Shown piece by piece: positions 8,895 to 18,984 of a stretch of DNA of 64,000 nt. Origin of the DNA: Glaciecola nitratireducens FR1064. GTDB lineage: Bacteria > Pseudomonadota > Gammaproteobacteria > Enterobacterales > Alteromonadaceae. Positions within the stretch are counted from its first letter, which is position 1; each line of letters opens with the position of its first letter. Below the pieces are notes generated by a model, which was not told the origin of the DNA, did not search any database, and saw only the letters and a program-made list of their open reading frames with translations. The stretch is taken from assembly GCF_000226565.1 (NCBI RefSeq), contig NC_016041.1, positions 2,418,001 to 2,482,000 of the forward strand. Direction: 5' to 3'. Made by a program: the position numbers and the translations under genes.

Positions 8895-8998
8895 TTAATT
8901 GCGCACCGCATCTAACTTCATTATGACAAAGATGCCAACAATAGCGACGAGTGCACCACACACGCCAAGCCAAGTAATACCTGTCGTTGAAATTACCG
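8895..8998 (-). other. Detached 3' coding remnant of the MFS gene
   Basis: Below the G-run, a different frame encodes AVISTTGITWLGVCGALVAI followed by VGIFVIMKLDAVRN and a stop at 8895. That is a convincing final (twelfth) membrane helix for the upstream MFS protein. A total of 8 or 11 G's, rather than 10, would join it in frame and give a protein of about 382 residues. Confidence 0.8.
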
Positions 8999-10042
8999 CC
9001 CCCCCCCCAAAACAGCACCAAAACCTTGACCAAAATAGACCATGGAACCATTTAACGCGAAAGCAATAGTTACCGCGGGACCTGCGGATTCGGCAAGTCG
9101 CGTCTGAATGACTGGCGATGTGGCGAACAAAGCTGCGGAACTTAACGCCATGGTGAGCATTAAAAAGGGTAAGGTTATCCACTTCATATCAAACAGCATA
9201 CTTGCAGTGAACATAATTTGAGTTAGGCCAATAGTGGCGAACAGTATGAGCAACGACAGTTTCAAGCCTTTACGATTAAGTGCAGCCCCTAGCGGCAGCC
9301 CGAATAAGCTCCCCATCCCAATGGCAATTTGTACACCGCCAATACCAGCTCCTTCAAGTCCTGTAGACTGAGTGATGACGGGGCCGATAAACGCAACGGT
9401 TGCAAACGTAGAGAGGAAACCAAGTAAAGTTATGGACATAAGCTTTATGTTCTCACCTTTAAGTGCGGCTCTAAAACTCACTCCTTCGGTGGATGGACTG
9501 ATAATGTTGTTGGGCGCTGCCAATGCGATAACAATAGAAGCAACCATTGCAATGGAACCTGCGAACCAAAAAGCTGAACGCCACCCAAAGAACTCCCCCA
9601 ACATGCTGCCAACAGGCATCCCCACCATAAAAGCTAAAGTGTAACCTCCGAGCACCATAGCAATCGCATATGGACGTTTAATCTCGGGTACCATATTAAC
9701 AGCAATGGATGTTGCTAAGGGTAATGTGAGGCCAGCAAAAAAACCGCAGATAAGCCGAATGATTGCAATCGAGGCGAGATCTACTGCAAGCGCCGAAATC
9801 AGGTTCATCAGCGTTAACAGTAACATAACTAATATGAGCAAGTATTTTCGGTCAAATCGAGAAAGTAGTCTGGCCAAAATAGGCCCACCTAAGCCGCAGG
9901 CTAACGCAAACACGGTTTGTAATTGACCCACTGCAGGAACACTTTCGCCAAGCTCAATGGAAATAGGTTCGATTAAACCTACAAAAACGAATGCACTAGT
10001 ACCAAATGCGAAAGGTGCTAAGATTAAACTGAAAAGACGCAT
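8993..10042 (-). CDS. MFS transporter (drug/sugar exporter type), frameshifted near its C-terminus
   Basis: A major facilitator of 349 residues as read, with eleven or so membrane helices. It starts MRLFSLILAPFAFGTSAFVF and has the loop LARLLSRFDRKYLLIL after helix 2, as in the DHA1/arabinose-efflux group. The frame ends abruptly as VLGGGR at a homopolymer of ten G's (8999-9008). The missing last helix is encoded just beyond in another frame, so this is a frameshift, a phase-variable switch or a sequencing error. It starts 39 bp after mnhG and could be read from the mnh promoter. The substrate is unknown. Confidence 0.82.
   Translation of the reverse strand: MRLFSLILAPFAFGTSAFVFVGLIEPISIELGESVPAVGQLQTVFALACGLGGPILARLLSRFDRKYLLILVMLLLTLMNLISALAVDLASIAIIRLICGFFAGLTLPLATSIAVNMVPEIKRPYAIAMVLGGYTLAFMVGMPVGSMLGEFFGWRSAFWFAGSIAMVASIVIALAAPNNIISPSTEGVSFRAALKGENIKLMSITLLGFLSTFATVAFIGPVITQSTGLEGAGIGGVQIAIGMGSLFGLPLGAALNRKGLKLSLLILFATIGLTQIMFTASMLFDMKWITLPFLMLTMALSSAALFATSPVIQTRLAESAGPAVTIAFALNGSMVYFGQGFGAVLGGGR
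8999..9008. repeat. Homopolymer of ten C (ten G in the MFS coding strand)
   Basis: Ten consecutive C's on the + strand sit inside the MFS coding region, exactly where its reading frame is lost. I saw no other G/C homopolymer this long in the window. Such tracts mutate by slippage and are also common sequencing-error sites. Confidence 0.95.
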
Positions 10043-10081
10043 TGTTTGCTGCTAGCGCGAGGTTTATGCTTCGTTATCTTC

Positions 10082-10498
10082 TTATTTGTTATCAAGACTT
10101 TCAGTATCTGAGTTTTTATTATCATGCTTATTACTTTCATGCTCTGGCGGTAACTGCATCCTCGCAGTCTCAACAAGATGTTGATTTCGGGTACGCTCCA
10201 TGACCTTGACGCGGTGATGCATCGCTACTTTCGCGAGAATATGCGCCGTCACCGGAGCTGTGATCACTAGAAACAGCGTAATTAACAGCTCGTTGATGCT
10301 CAGGCTCCCTCTTGTATGATACATGAATACCATTGAACCGATAAGGAAACAACCAAGCCCTAAGGTTGTCGCTTTCGTAGGAGCGTGTAACCGAACGTAA
10401 AAGTCCTGCAGGCGCAACAGCCCTATCGACCCCACGAGAACAAAGAGGCCGCCTAAAATTAGGAATGCAGATACAATTAGCTCTACTATAAAACTCAT
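10082..10498 (-). CDS. mnhG: Na+/H+ antiporter subunit G
   Basis: A 138-residue inner-membrane subunit of the Mrp/Mnh multisubunit sodium-proton antiporter. It has three membrane helices (ELIVSAFLILGGLFVLVGSI, the GLGCFLIGSMVFM region and ELLITLFLVITAPVTAHILA). The LLRLQDFYVRLHAPTKATTLG segment after helix 1 is the family hallmark. The C-terminal 50 residues are a charged cytoplasmic tail, longer than usual. AGGAGAT lies just upstream of the ATG and next to the mnhF stop. It is the last mnh gene of the operon. Confidence 0.93.
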   Translation of the reverse strand: MSFIVELIVSAFLILGGLFVLVGSIGLLRLQDFYVRLHAPTKATTLGLGCFLIGSMVFMYHTRGSLSINELLITLFLVITAPVTAHILAKVAMHHRVKVMERTRNQHLVETARMQLPPEHESNKHDNKNSDTESLDNK

Positions 10499-10506
10499 AC
10501 TATCTC

Positions 10507-10776
10507 CTACTCAATGATGTCGCCACGCAGCAGATATTTTCCAAACGCAACGCTGCTGACAAATCCCAACATCGCAATTAACAAAGCTGCCTCAAAATAC
10601 AATGGTGTTTGATTGTAAATACCGAACAGTAATATTAGGGCAATACTGTTTATGTACATAGTATCCAGAGCCAAAATACGGTCCACGATATGAGGTCCAA
10701 TGATAAGGCGCCACAAGTTGAGCACGAGCGCAATACTCAGCATAACTGCGACCGCGACTATAGCGATATCTAGCAT
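10507..10776 (-). CDS. mnhF: Na+/H+ antiporter subunit F
   Basis: An 89-residue subunit with three membrane helices and the conserved GPHIVDRILALDTM segment, of the size typical for MrpF/MnhF. Its start overlaps the end of mnhE by 7 bp and its stop lies 8 bp before mnhG, so it is part of a compact operon with coupled translation. Confidence 0.93.
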   Translation of the reverse strand: MLDIAIVAVAVMLSIALVLNLWRLIIGPHIVDRILALDTMYINSIALILLFGIYNQTPLYFEAALLIAMLGFVSSVAFGKYLLRGDIIE

Positions 10777-11270
10777 CCGAAAATCTCCTTAACGCGCGAT
10801 TCGTAGCGCTGTTTAATCAAATCGATGACTTCTTGCTCGTCATCCGGCATGTCTAACACGTGCACATAAAGCCAATGTTGGTCTTTTGATACCTCGGCGC
10901 TCACAGTGCCGGGTGTCATGGTTACAGTGCTAGCGAGCACCGTAATGGGCAAGGCACCACTGAGGTCAAGTGGCACGGCAACTAAACCTGGTTTAATTTT
11001 GTGCATCGGCCCAACAACCAAAAAAGCAACCTCAAAATTGGCCACTACAATGTCTTTAAGAACAATAAATATGTAGGTTAATGCTTTCAAAGGTCGTTTC
11101 ATTTTCGGCTGAGGAACTCGCAATGGCGCGCACAACCAAGGAATAATTATCGCGAGTGCAGTACCAAGAATAAAGTGGCCTAAACTCACCGTTGTATTCA
11201 ACATAAGCCAAACAATTAATAGCATTATGCTGTGCAGGGGCATCGGAAATAAACGTGAAACCAAGCTCAT
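10770..11270 (-). CDS. mnhE: Na+/H+ antiporter subunit E
   Basis: A 166-residue MrpE/MnhE protein. It has N-terminal hydrophobic segments (SIMLLIVWLMLN, GHFILGTALAIIIPWLC) and a helix around LTYIFIVLKDIVVANFEVA. The conserved periplasmic/cytosolic part includes LPITVLASTVTMTPGTVS and LYVHVLDMPD. The ATG overlaps the mnhD stop by 4 bp. In the Mrp complex this subunit is needed for assembly and full activity. Confidence 0.93.
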   Translation of the reverse strand: MSLVSRLFPMPLHSIMLLIVWLMLNTTVSLGHFILGTALAIIIPWLCAPLRVPQPKMKRPLKALTYIFIVLKDIVVANFEVAFLVVGPMHKIKPGLVAVPLDLSGALPITVLASTVTMTPGTVSAEVSKDQHWLYVHVLDMPDDEQEVIDLIKQRYESRVKEIFGC

Positions 11271-12793
11271 TGTGCACCTCCCTCTAAATTCATCACCCTA
11301 ATTAATGACTCAATATCGTGCAGTTGTGCTGCGGCACTGTTGGTATATTCAATAACGCTAGCGCCAAAGAGAGCTAGCAACGGTGAGGCGCCGAGCAATA
11401 AAAACGTTCCAAAAAGCTGCCATTTCGAAACGCCATCTGATTCAGCAACATCATGACTAGGCGTGGAGCGCCAAAACAGTGTTGTGCCAGCTCTTGATAA
11501 CGCAATGATAGTAATTAAACTGGAAAGCAAAATTACTGACCACACCCATACTATTTGGTCTGAGCCCACGGCAGACTGTAAAACAACAAGTTTACCCAAG
11601 AAGCCTGAAAACGGCGGTAAACCGGCTACGGCCATCGCAGCTACGACAAACAATATACCTAATAGTGATTGCTGCTTTATTTTACGTGCGATAACGAAGT
11701 AATCGAGCGCTTTACCGCGCTGCTGACCCAACATATCGGCTATCAAGAACAAAGCGGCCGTCACCAGCGTACTGTGGATTAGGTAATATAAACCTGCAGC
11801 GGTGGCCTCTGGCGTTCTCAACGAGAATGCGATTAATAGTGTACCTACTGATACAATTACGAGATTAGCAGCAAGAGTTCGCAGATTAGGGCTTGCTAGC
11901 GCTCCTACTGTACCCACAACAATGGTAAGTATAGACAGCGGCCAAATCCATGGCTGCACCATATTAGCTAATTCACCTGCCTGCTCGCCAAAAATCACAG
12001 TATAAACACGAAATATGCAATACACACCGACCTTAGTCATTATGGCAAAAAGCGCTGCAACCGGCGCACTGGCGGCCGCATACGTTTTAGGCAGCCAAAA
12101 ATGAAGCGGTAACATAGCAGCCTTCAAACCGAACACAACCAATAACAAAGAACCGCCGGCCTGAACAATAAGCTGATTGCTGGCCGATAACTGTCCGATG
12201 CGCAGAGACATATCTGCTATGTTGAGCGTTCCCGTAATGCCGTAAAGCGTGCCGAGTGCGAACAAAAACAAGCTCGAGCCTATTAAGTTCAAAATCACAT
12301 AGTGTACATTTGCTGCTGTTTTTTGCTTCCCACCACCGTGAATAAGTAGAGTGTAGGATGCGATAAGCAGCACTTCAAAGAAAACAAAGAGATTAAACAA
12401 ATCGTTGGTTACAAATGCGCCATATATACCCAGCAACTGAAACTGAATGAGCGGATGAAAGTATTTACCCTCTCGATCGGTTCCTGCAAAGGAATACAGG
12501 GTAACACCTAGTCCTAAAACAGCAGTCAACGTGACCAGCATTGCGGAAAGTTGATCCACGTATAAAATGATGCCAAAAGGCGGCTTCCAGTCGCCGACCG
12601 CATACATAATCGCGCCGTTTTGAACAACAGTTGCCATCAGAAAAATTGAGCAAACTATTTGTGCCAACATCAAACAAAGTGAGGCGACACGCCTAGATTG
12701 ATATCTCTCAGGGCCGGCAAACGGCGGTAAGAGCATTAAAAGCCCACCAACTAATGGTATCAAAATAGGCAGGATTGCTAAATGAACCGTCAT
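11267..12793 (-). CDS. mnhD: Na+/H+ antiporter subunit D (NuoM/N-like)
   Basis: A 508-residue polytopic membrane protein of the proton-antiporter family related to complex I NuoL/M/N. Key blocks are the YVDQLSAMLVTLTAVLGLGV region, NDLFNLFVFFEVLLIASYTL with the conserved acidic residue in a helix, LKAAMLPLHFWLPKTYAAA with a conserved Lys, and AVAGLPPFSGFLGKLVVL. It overlaps mnhC at its start and mnhE at its end. It is thought to form one of the ion-translocating modules of the complex. Confidence 0.95.
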   Translation of the reverse strand: MTVHLAILPILIPLVGGLLMLLPPFAGPERYQSRRVASLCLMLAQIVCSIFLMATVVQNGAIMYAVGDWKPPFGIILYVDQLSAMLVTLTAVLGLGVTLYSFAGTDREGKYFHPLIQFQLLGIYGAFVTNDLFNLFVFFEVLLIASYTLLIHGGGKQKTAANVHYVILNLIGSSLFLFALGTLYGITGTLNIADMSLRIGQLSASNQLIVQAGGSLLLVVFGLKAAMLPLHFWLPKTYAAASAPVAALFAIMTKVGVYCIFRVYTVIFGEQAGELANMVQPWIWPLSILTIVVGTVGALASPNLRTLAANLVIVSVGTLLIAFSLRTPEATAAGLYYLIHSTLVTAALFLIADMLGQQRGKALDYFVIARKIKQQSLLGILFVVAAMAVAGLPPFSGFLGKLVVLQSAVGSDQIVWVWSVILLSSLITIIALSRAGTTLFWRSTPSHDVAESDGVSKWQLFGTFLLLGASPLLALFGASVIEYTNSAAAQLHDIESLIRVMNLEGGAQ

Positions 12794-13155
12794 ATTTTAT
12801 CCTTCGTCGGTGTTACTAACTTATCAGCATCAGGCGGCTCTCTGCCGTCCACAAAGTCATTCCCTAGGTCAGCGCGAGCGCGCATAGCCAAAATAACGAC
12901 AAATGCAATCATTGCGAAACCAATTACAATGGCCGTCAAGGTCAACGCTTGCGGAAGCGGGTCTGCATAGGAATCAGACATACCCAAAATAGCAGCCCCA
13001 TCGAGATTCAGACGACCGCTTGAAAACAGAAATAGATTCACAGCATATGAAAGCAATGTTAAGCCAATCACGACAGAGAAAGTACGTCCGCGCAAACATA
13101 AAAACACGCCACAAAACGTTAATACACCGACACAAATTACGTATAAAGTTTCCAT
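12790..13155 (-). CDS. mnhC: Na+/H+ antiporter subunit C (NuoK-like)
   Basis: A 121-residue protein with three membrane helices, related to complex I NuoK. It includes GLTLLSYAVNLFLFSSGRL, the DPLPQALTLTAIVIGFAM segment typical of MrpC, and a charged C-terminus. It overlaps mnhA by one base (TAATG type) and mnhD by 4 bp. Confidence 0.95.
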   Translation of the reverse strand: METLYVICVGVLTFCGVFLCLRGRTFSVVIGLTLLSYAVNLFLFSSGRLNLDGAAILGMSDSYADPLPQALTLTAIVIGFAMIAFVVILAMRARADLGNDFVDGREPPDADKLVTPTKDKI

Positions 13156-15944
13156 TATTCCTCCGAAGTCGGGCGATGAACAGAAGTGAGCTTGCCCAAG
13201 TTCGCCAATATGAGTAACGTAGCGCCTACCACAGTTAAGTAAACGCCCAAGTCAAATATCAAAGCGCTTGCAAGCTCAATTTCACCTATGAATGGGATAT
13301 CAAAATAGTCGAACCAAGTTGTCATAAATGGCCGGTCGAAAAACCAACTGCCTATGCCCGTGAGAGTAGCGATGAGTACTCCTAAAGCGATTAGTATTTG
13401 ATAGTCAACTTTTATACGAGGCTTGACCCAATCGACACCGTGCGCGATGTATTGCTGAATTAACGCAACAGAGGTAATTAAGCCAGCAATAAAACCGCCC
13501 CCCGGCATATTATGACCGCGCAGGAAGATATAAAAAGACACTAAGAGCGCAAGAGGCAACAGACTCTGTGAAATCATAGTTAAAATAGGAGGATGACGAT
13601 CTTCCGACCACGGCAAACCATTTTCGTTTGCCGTCGGCATCGCCAAGCGAATACGTGCCAGTAATTTAAAAATACCGAGCGCTGCAATGCCCAAAACAAG
13701 AATTTCACCCAGCGTATCTAGCCCTCGAAAATCTACTAGAATAACGTTTACGGCGTTAGTGCCACCACCTCCTGTTTTACTATTTTCCAAGAAAAACTCG
13801 GAAATAGTATCCAAGGGCTGAGTAATGAAGGCATAGTTTATAGTGGCAACCAGACCGCCTAGAGCTGCCGCGATACTAACGTCTCTCACCACTCGCGAAG
13901 GTGCTGATTCAGAGGGTGTTTTTTGCGGTAAAAAATACAGCGCTAGCATTAGCAAAATCACTGTTACTACCTCTACAGCCAACTGCGTCAACGCTAGATC
14001 CGGTGCAGAAAAGCGAGCAAATGCGATAGACACAATAAGTCCAACTACCGACAGAGTGATAAGTGCAACCATACGTTTACGATGATATATAACAGTAGCT
14101 ATGGCGCTTAAACACAAAATAATGGCCGCAATAATTTCTACGCCACCTACTGCTTGATCAGGAAAATGCGTTTTAGCTGTGTCGAGATTGATCAGCGGAA
14201 GTGCAGTAACCGCAATAGCAAAAAACAGCAGCGCAGCAATATAGCGCTGTAATGAACCATTCCCCAAGCCATCGTGTGCCCTAGTTGCATAGCCTACAAG
14301 AGTTTGGATTACGCCTTCAAAAACGCGTTTTTCATCTGATTCTTTGAATTGCGCTTGAAAACGATATAGGTGACTGCGATATGCATATACCAACAACCCA
14401 CCACCAATAGCAACAGCACTCATTAGTAAAGGTAAGTTAAAGCCATGCCATATCGAAAGACTATAATCGGGAAGCTCACCTATTAAAACGGACGATGCCG
14501 CAGCATCCAATAAGCCACCAATGATGTAGTTAGGAAATATTCCCACCAATAAACACAACGCCACCAATATTTCGATAGGTATTTTCATATACCTTGGCGG
14601 CTCATGAGGCGTTTTCGGTAATCCTTTTGGTTCACCATTAAAAAATACATCGTGTATAAATCGCAAAGAGTAAGCAACAGCAAACACACTTGCTACTGTA
14701 GCTAATACCGGAGTCATCCAAGAAAGAAACCCTAAGGCAGACGAATGGAGTGTTTCAGCTAAGAACATTTCTTTAGATAAAAACCCATTAAACAGAGGTA
14801 CGCCCGCCATTGATGCAGCCGCCACCATTGCAAGCGTCGCTGTGTAGGGCATAAAACGCCATAAACCACCGAGTTTACGCATATCTCGCGTACCTGATTC
14901 ATGGTCAATAATTCCTGCGGCCATGAATAGCGATGCTTTAAATACAGCGTGATTCATAATATGAAATAGAGCTGCTACAGCAGCCAGTTTTGTGTCTAGC
15001 CCTAAAAGCAGGGTAATCAGGCCTAAGTGGCTTATAGTGGAATAAGCAAGCAGTCCTTTAAGATCATGCTTGAATAGGGCCGTGTAGGCACCTAAAAGTA
15101 AGGTTATCAATCCTGTCATACTGACAATCAAAAACCACATTTCAGTGCCCGATAGCACTGGATACATGCGTGCCAGCAAGAAAATCCCGGCTTTAACCAT
15201 CGTGGCAGAATGCAAATAGGCACTAACCGGCGTTGGTGCTGCCATGGCGTGCGGGAGCCAGAAGTGAAATGGAAATTGAGCCGACTTAGTAAAAGCACCC
15301 AGCAATACCAAAATCAAGGCAACGGGATAAAGAGCGTGCTCTCTAATTAAATCGCCACTTGCGAGTATTGTGCTTAACTCATAACTGCCAACCATATCAG
15401 CTATAAGCAATAAGCCAGCGAGCAACGCAAGCCCGCCAGCGCCTGTCACTGTTAGCGCCATTCTCGCACCCTTGCGCGATTCAGACTTTGTAGACCAGAA
15501 ACTAATCAGTAAGAAGGAACTAATGCTGGTAACTTCCCAAGCCATCCACATTTGCAGTACGTTGTTTGACAGCACGATGGATAACATGGCCGTCATGAAC
15601 AAAATTAAGTAAGAGAAAAAACGCCCGACAGCTTCCTTTTCAGAAAGATAATAGCGCGCATACACAATGATCAGAATGCCTATACCGAGGATTAACAAAG
15701 CAAACATCAACGCAAGCCCATCAAGTCTCATCGACAAAGTCAGCCCGATAGAAGGTATCCATTCTAAATATTCGGTGACAATTTCACCTGCCAAGACAGC
15801 CGGAATTAAACTGACTATGTAAGCTAGGGCAATTGCAGGAGCCAGCATGGTGAAAATAGTATTGAGGGTGCGTCCAAATCGTTCGGTAACTAGCGGTATT
15901 ACCACACCAATCAATAAAATTGCTGTTATCCAAAATAAGCTCAT
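13155..15944 (-). CDS. mnhA: Na+/H+ antiporter subunit A/B fusion
   Basis: At 929 residues this is a fusion of MrpA and MrpB, the arrangement of the six-gene (group 2) Mrp operons. The N-terminal half is NuoL-like: [57 protein letters not shown] and [17 protein letters not shown]. The middle carries the MrpA C-terminal part ([20 protein letters not shown]). The last 150 residues are the MrpB domain ([20 protein letters not shown]). AAGGAAAC precedes the ATG. It is first in a six-gene operon exporting Na+ in exchange for H+, giving salt and alkali tolerance. Confidence 0.95.
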   Translation of the reverse strand: MSLFWITAILLIGVVIPLVTERFGRTLNTIFTMLAPAIALAYIVSLIPAVLAGEIVTEYLEWIPSIGLTLSMRLDGLALMFALLILGIGILIIVYARYYLSEKEAVGRFFSYLILFMTAMLSIVLSNNVLQMWMAWEVTSISSFLLISFWSTKSESRKGARMALTVTGAGGLALLAGLLLIADMVGSYELSTILASGDLIREHALYPVALILVLLGAFTKSAQFPFHFWLPHAMAAPTPVSAYLHSATMVKAGIFLLARMYPVLSGTEMWFLIVSMTGLITLLLGAYTALFKHDLKGLLAYSTISHLGLITLLLGLDTKLAAVAALFHIMNHAVFKASLFMAAGIIDHESGTRDMRKLGGLWRFMPYTATLAMVAAASMAGVPLFNGFLSKEMFLAETLHSSALGFLSWMTPVLATVASVFAVAYSLRFIHDVFFNGEPKGLPKTPHEPPRYMKIPIEILVALCLLVGIFPNYIIGGLLDAAASSVLIGELPDYSLSIWHGFNLPLLMSAVAIGGGLLVYAYRSHLYRFQAQFKESDEKRVFEGVIQTLVGYATRAHDGLGNGSLQRYIAALLFFAIAVTALPLINLDTAKTHFPDQAVGGVEIIAAIILCLSAIATVIYHRKRMVALITLSVVGLIVSIAFARFSAPDLALTQLAVEVVTVILLMLALYFLPQKTPSESAPSRVVRDVSIAAALGGLVATINYAFITQPLDTISEFFLENSKTGGGGTNAVNVILVDFRGLDTLGEILVLGIAALGIFKLLARIRLAMPTANENGLPWSEDRHPPILTMISQSLLPLALLVSFYIFLRGHNMPGGGFIAGLITSVALIQQYIAHGVDWVKPRIKVDYQILIALGVLIATLTGIGSWFFDRPFMTTWFDYFDIPFIGEIELASALIFDLGVYLTVVGATLLILANLGKLTSVHRPTSEE

Positions 15945-16438
15945 TGTTTCCTTATGCTCCAGTTTTTATCTACGCTTATTACGCTTTTCGTTAAAGTGCA
16001 TACTGTAATGTGAAAAAGCGAATAAGATCCAGTATTTATTACAATTTTTAGATAGTAAGAGCTTTCATTAACTCACATTTTTTTGATGAAATTTTTCATA
16101 TAACTTAAAAGCTTCCCGACATAATGAACAACAATTATGCAAAGCTTGAGAGTATACTGTAGTTCTGAAAATAAAACGCGGTTGTTTTACTTGCTGCTAC
16201 TGTCAGTGTTTTCCGATGTTATCAGGCAATGACAACGTGTTCGAACCCTTTTTAAGAGCCAAGCTCAGCCAATGTCGCAAAATTCACGGCTAACTAAGCA
16301 AATCAGTGCCCAATGATAAATAATATGATTCACCGACCCAAATAAAATAGCCTTAAAGATATTGTGAAGAAACCACTTCTGAATTTATTGCGTAATAATA
16401 ATTTTACTCGAGTGTTAAGTTATAAGGCCTTTATGTAG
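15945..16438. other. Intergenic region upstream of the mnh operon and a divergent unknown gene
   Basis: A 494-bp AT-rich stretch between the divergent mnhA and the 224-residue unknown gene. It should hold both promoters. I see TATACT at about 16153-16158 on the + strand as a possible -10, but no convincing -35. There is no gene, tRNA, repeat or terminator that I can support. Confidence 0.6.
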
Positions 16439-17113
16439 ATGAAATTAATAAGCGCAATTAAACCTATCATTAATTGGATAAGCCGTAGTGAAAAAAATAC
16501 GCAACTTGCACCTGTTCAAGAGATCACAACTTCTATTTGGCGCGACACTGGGCAAGTGTATTATTTCCTCAATACACTCAAACTTTCATACGAAAGTGAC
16601 TATGGTTCAGTTAGCTTTGAAAATCTAAACTTAGATTCTTTAACTTCCCTTTTGAGTGAATTACGTAATACCCAACAACCTCATCTGAAACAGAAAGTCA
16701 CTGCGGGTCAAACCTTTGCATTTAATATCAGCTTATGCGGAGTAACATGGGAGGAAAACGCTGATAGCATTCGCGTAAAAGCAATAGCAGAAGCGGCAAT
16801 GTTGCGAGCTGTAAACAGCGACTTTACGCGCTCTCAAGCGGTATTTAAGCATGAATCTTTTCTGGAACATAACGATATACTGAACGCACCCTCTATTTCG
16901 AATAACGGCGGAATATATACTTACTCAAATATATCAATTGAACAATTTGTTGAGCAGCTTGAGCATGCCAATTCAACTATCTCAAATAACCTTAAGCGTC
17001 GAATAAATGTGCAGCCTGAAAACTTTAAACAGCTTTTCTCTGAACATGAAAAAACCGCCTTAGATAATCTCCTTGGTCCATCCGAGAATATGAAGGAGAA
17101 ACCCAAAAGCTAA
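16439..17113 (+). CDS. Hypothetical protein, function unknown
   Basis: A 224-residue soluble protein that I do not recognise. It has no signal peptide and no clear membrane helix. The C-terminal part (ISIEQFVEQLEHANSTISNN and beyond) looks helical and charged, and the middle reads as mixed alpha/beta with KAIAEAAMLRAVNSDF. AAGG about 11 bases before the ATG is a weak ribosome-binding site. It is 88 bp upstream of recN and on the same strand, but a LexA box lies between them, so recN probably has its own promoter. Confidence 0.7.
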   Translation: MKLISAIKPIINWISRSEKNTQLAPVQEITTSIWRDTGQVYYFLNTLKLSYESDYGSVSFENLNLDSLTSLLSELRNTQQPHLKQKVTAGQTFAFNISLCGVTWEENADSIRVKAIAEAAMLRAVNSDFTRSQAVFKHESFLEHNDILNAPSISNNGGIYTYSNISIEQFVEQLEHANSTISNNLKRRINVQPENFKQLFSEHEKTALDNLLGPSENMKEKPKS

Positions 17114-17159
17114 ACAATTCGATACTAGTAATAAACTGATCTTTACACTGCACAAAACA

Positions 17160-17175
17160 CTGTATATATTACCAG
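17160..17175 (+). promoter_or_regulatory. LexA (SOS) box of recN
   Basis: CTGTATATATTACCAG fits the gammaproteobacterial LexA consensus CTG-N10-CAG with an AT-rich core. It ends 26 bp before the recN ATG. E. coli recN is one of the strongest LexA targets, so the position and the gene both agree. Confidence 0.85.
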
Positions 17176-17201
17176 TGTCTAAATTTTTCGGTGATCTTAG
17201 A

Positions 17202-18875
17202 ATGCTTGCACATATTTCTGTTAAAAACTTTGCTGTTGTAAAACAAATTGCTGTCGATGTCGCTGAAGGCTTAACCGCCATTACTGGCGAAACAGGCGCG
17301 GGGAAATCAATTGCCATTGATGCATTAAGCTTATGCCTCGGCGACCGTGCCGATGCTGCATCGGTAAGAAAAGGTGCAGAAAAAGCAGAAATTGTAGTGC
17401 ATTTCGATATCAAAAAAGTACCACTCGCAAAAGCCTGGTTGGAAGAGAATGAGCTACTTCAGGAAGACAATCCTAACGAATGTTTTATTCGAAGGCTCGT
17501 TAGCAACGAGGGCCGCTCAAAGGCTTTTATAAACGGCGTCGCTGTATCCCTAAACCAGCTCAAATCACTGGGCCAGTATTTGGTCAGCATTCATGGTCAA
17601 AACGCGCATTATCAACTCTTGAAACCTGATAATCAGCGCAAATTGCTCGATAGTTTCGCAGCACATAAGCCGCTCTTAAATGAAGTCGCTGTTACCTACG
17701 ATGCACTAAAAGAAAAACAGCAGCTATTGAAGCAGCTGCAAGCAGCCCAAAAGCAGAGAACCGATCGTAAGAACTTACTAGAATATCAAGTTCAAGAATT
17801 AGATGACTATAGCATTGGCGAAGACGAATTCTCACAGCTGGAACTTGAGCACAAACGCTTAAGTAATAGCCAAACTTTATTAGAGCAAGCTCAAATTAGC
17901 TTTTATCAACTATATGAAGGTGAAGAATTTAATGCACTGTCCGCCATTCAAAGCAGTGTAGATAACTTATCTGAATTGCAGGAACACGATCCTACGCTAG
18001 GTCCTATAGTAGACATGCTCAATGAAGCTGCGATTCAAATTGAAGAAGCGTCGCAGGAAATTCGCCAATATTGTGATCACTTAGAAATAGATCCAATGAA
18101 ACTTCAGCAAGTTGAGCAACGCTACTCAGAGGCTATGGAGCTTGCTAGAAAGCATCACGTTAAACCAGAAGGTTTGTACGCTATGCACATGCAGTTAGCA
18201 GAAGAATATGCGGGATTACTTAAAGACGAAGGTAATTTGTCCGCATTAACGAAAGAATGCGAAAAAAACAAAGAAGATTACGAAAAAGCCGCTCGTAAGC
18301 TACATGCGTCCAGAACCCAAAGTGCAAAGGGTCTAGCAAGTAAAATTGAATCTCATGTGAAAGACATGAACATGCAGCACGCAAAGATATTCATTGACGT
18401 TGACTACAATGAAGCATCTGCACCTAGTGCTCATGGTAAAGACGAGGTTCTAATTAAAGTGACAACCAACCCTGGTCAGCCCGCAGATGCATTAGATAAA
18501 GTAGTCTCTGGCGGTGAGCTCTCGAGAATTGGTTTAGCAATACAAGTGATCACATCGAGTGGCAACCAGGTTCCTACCATGATATTTGACGAAGTAGATA
18601 CCGGCATTAGTGGACCAACGGCATCCATCGTGGGTCGTTTGTTACGAAAACTGGGCGAAGTATCTCAAGTTGTTTGCGTCACGCACTTGCCTCAAGTAGC
18701 TGCGCATGGTCACAATCAGGTATTCGTGACTAAACTAACTGATGGCGATACCACAGAGACCAAAATGCTAAGGTTGACCGAAAACGAACGCGTAAATGAG
18801 ATTGCACGTCTGCTTGCTGGTGATAAATTAACCGATACTGCTATCGCAAATGCAAAAGACCTTTTAAAACTGTAA
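17202..18875 (+). CDS. recN: DNA repair ATPase RecN
   Basis: A 557-residue SMC-like ATPase for double-strand-break repair. It has Walker A GETGAGKS (residues 29-36), the FINGVAV and SIHGQNAHYQLL segments, a long coiled coil (about 150-370) and the ABC signature VSGGELSRIGLAIQV. Walker B with D-loop follows (PTMIFDEVDTGISGPTA), then THLPQVAAHG. I start at ATG 17202, giving MLAHISVKNFAVV, which matches the E. coli start; an upstream GTG at 17175 would lie inside the LexA box. The next gene, bamE, is the usual neighbour. Confidence 0.97.
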   Translation: MLAHISVKNFAVVKQIAVDVAEGLTAITGETGAGKSIAIDALSLCLGDRADAASVRKGAEKAEIVVHFDIKKVPLAKAWLEENELLQEDNPNECFIRRLVSNEGRSKAFINGVAVSLNQLKSLGQYLVSIHGQNAHYQLLKPDNQRKLLDSFAAHKPLLNEVAVTYDALKEKQQLLKQLQAAQKQRTDRKNLLEYQVQELDDYSIGEDEFSQLELEHKRLSNSQTLLEQAQISFYQLYEGEEFNALSAIQSSVDNLSELQEHDPTLGPIVDMLNEAAIQIEEASQEIRQYCDHLEIDPMKLQQVEQRYSEAMELARKHHVKPEGLYAMHMQLAEEYAGLLKDEGNLSALTKECEKNKEDYEKAARKLHASRTQSAKGLASKIESHVKDMNMQHAKIFIDVDYNEASAPSAHGKDEVLIKVTTNPGQPADALDKVVSGGELSRIGLAIQVITSSGNQVPTMIFDEVDTGISGPTASIVGRLLRKLGEVSQVVCVTHLPQVAAHGHNQVFVTKLTDGDTTETKMLRLTENERVNEIARLLAGDKLTDTAIANAKDLLKL

Positions 18876-18984
18876 ATAAGAACTAATTAAAAGTTGAATG
18901 GTCTCATATTAGTGGGTAGCATCTGTGTCCGTAAATGTTGGCATCTGCCTTACAATATTAAGTACTACTAATTCGGATTATTAA

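Noticed and set aside
8895-9182. Separate small minus-strand gene overlapping the MFS 3' end
   Set aside because: Only its last part makes sense, as the final MFS helix. The upstream part is out-of-frame MFS sequence.
16236-16252. tRNA T-loop-like sequence GTTCGAACCC
   Set aside because: No paired T-stem, acceptor stem or other cloverleaf arm on either strand.
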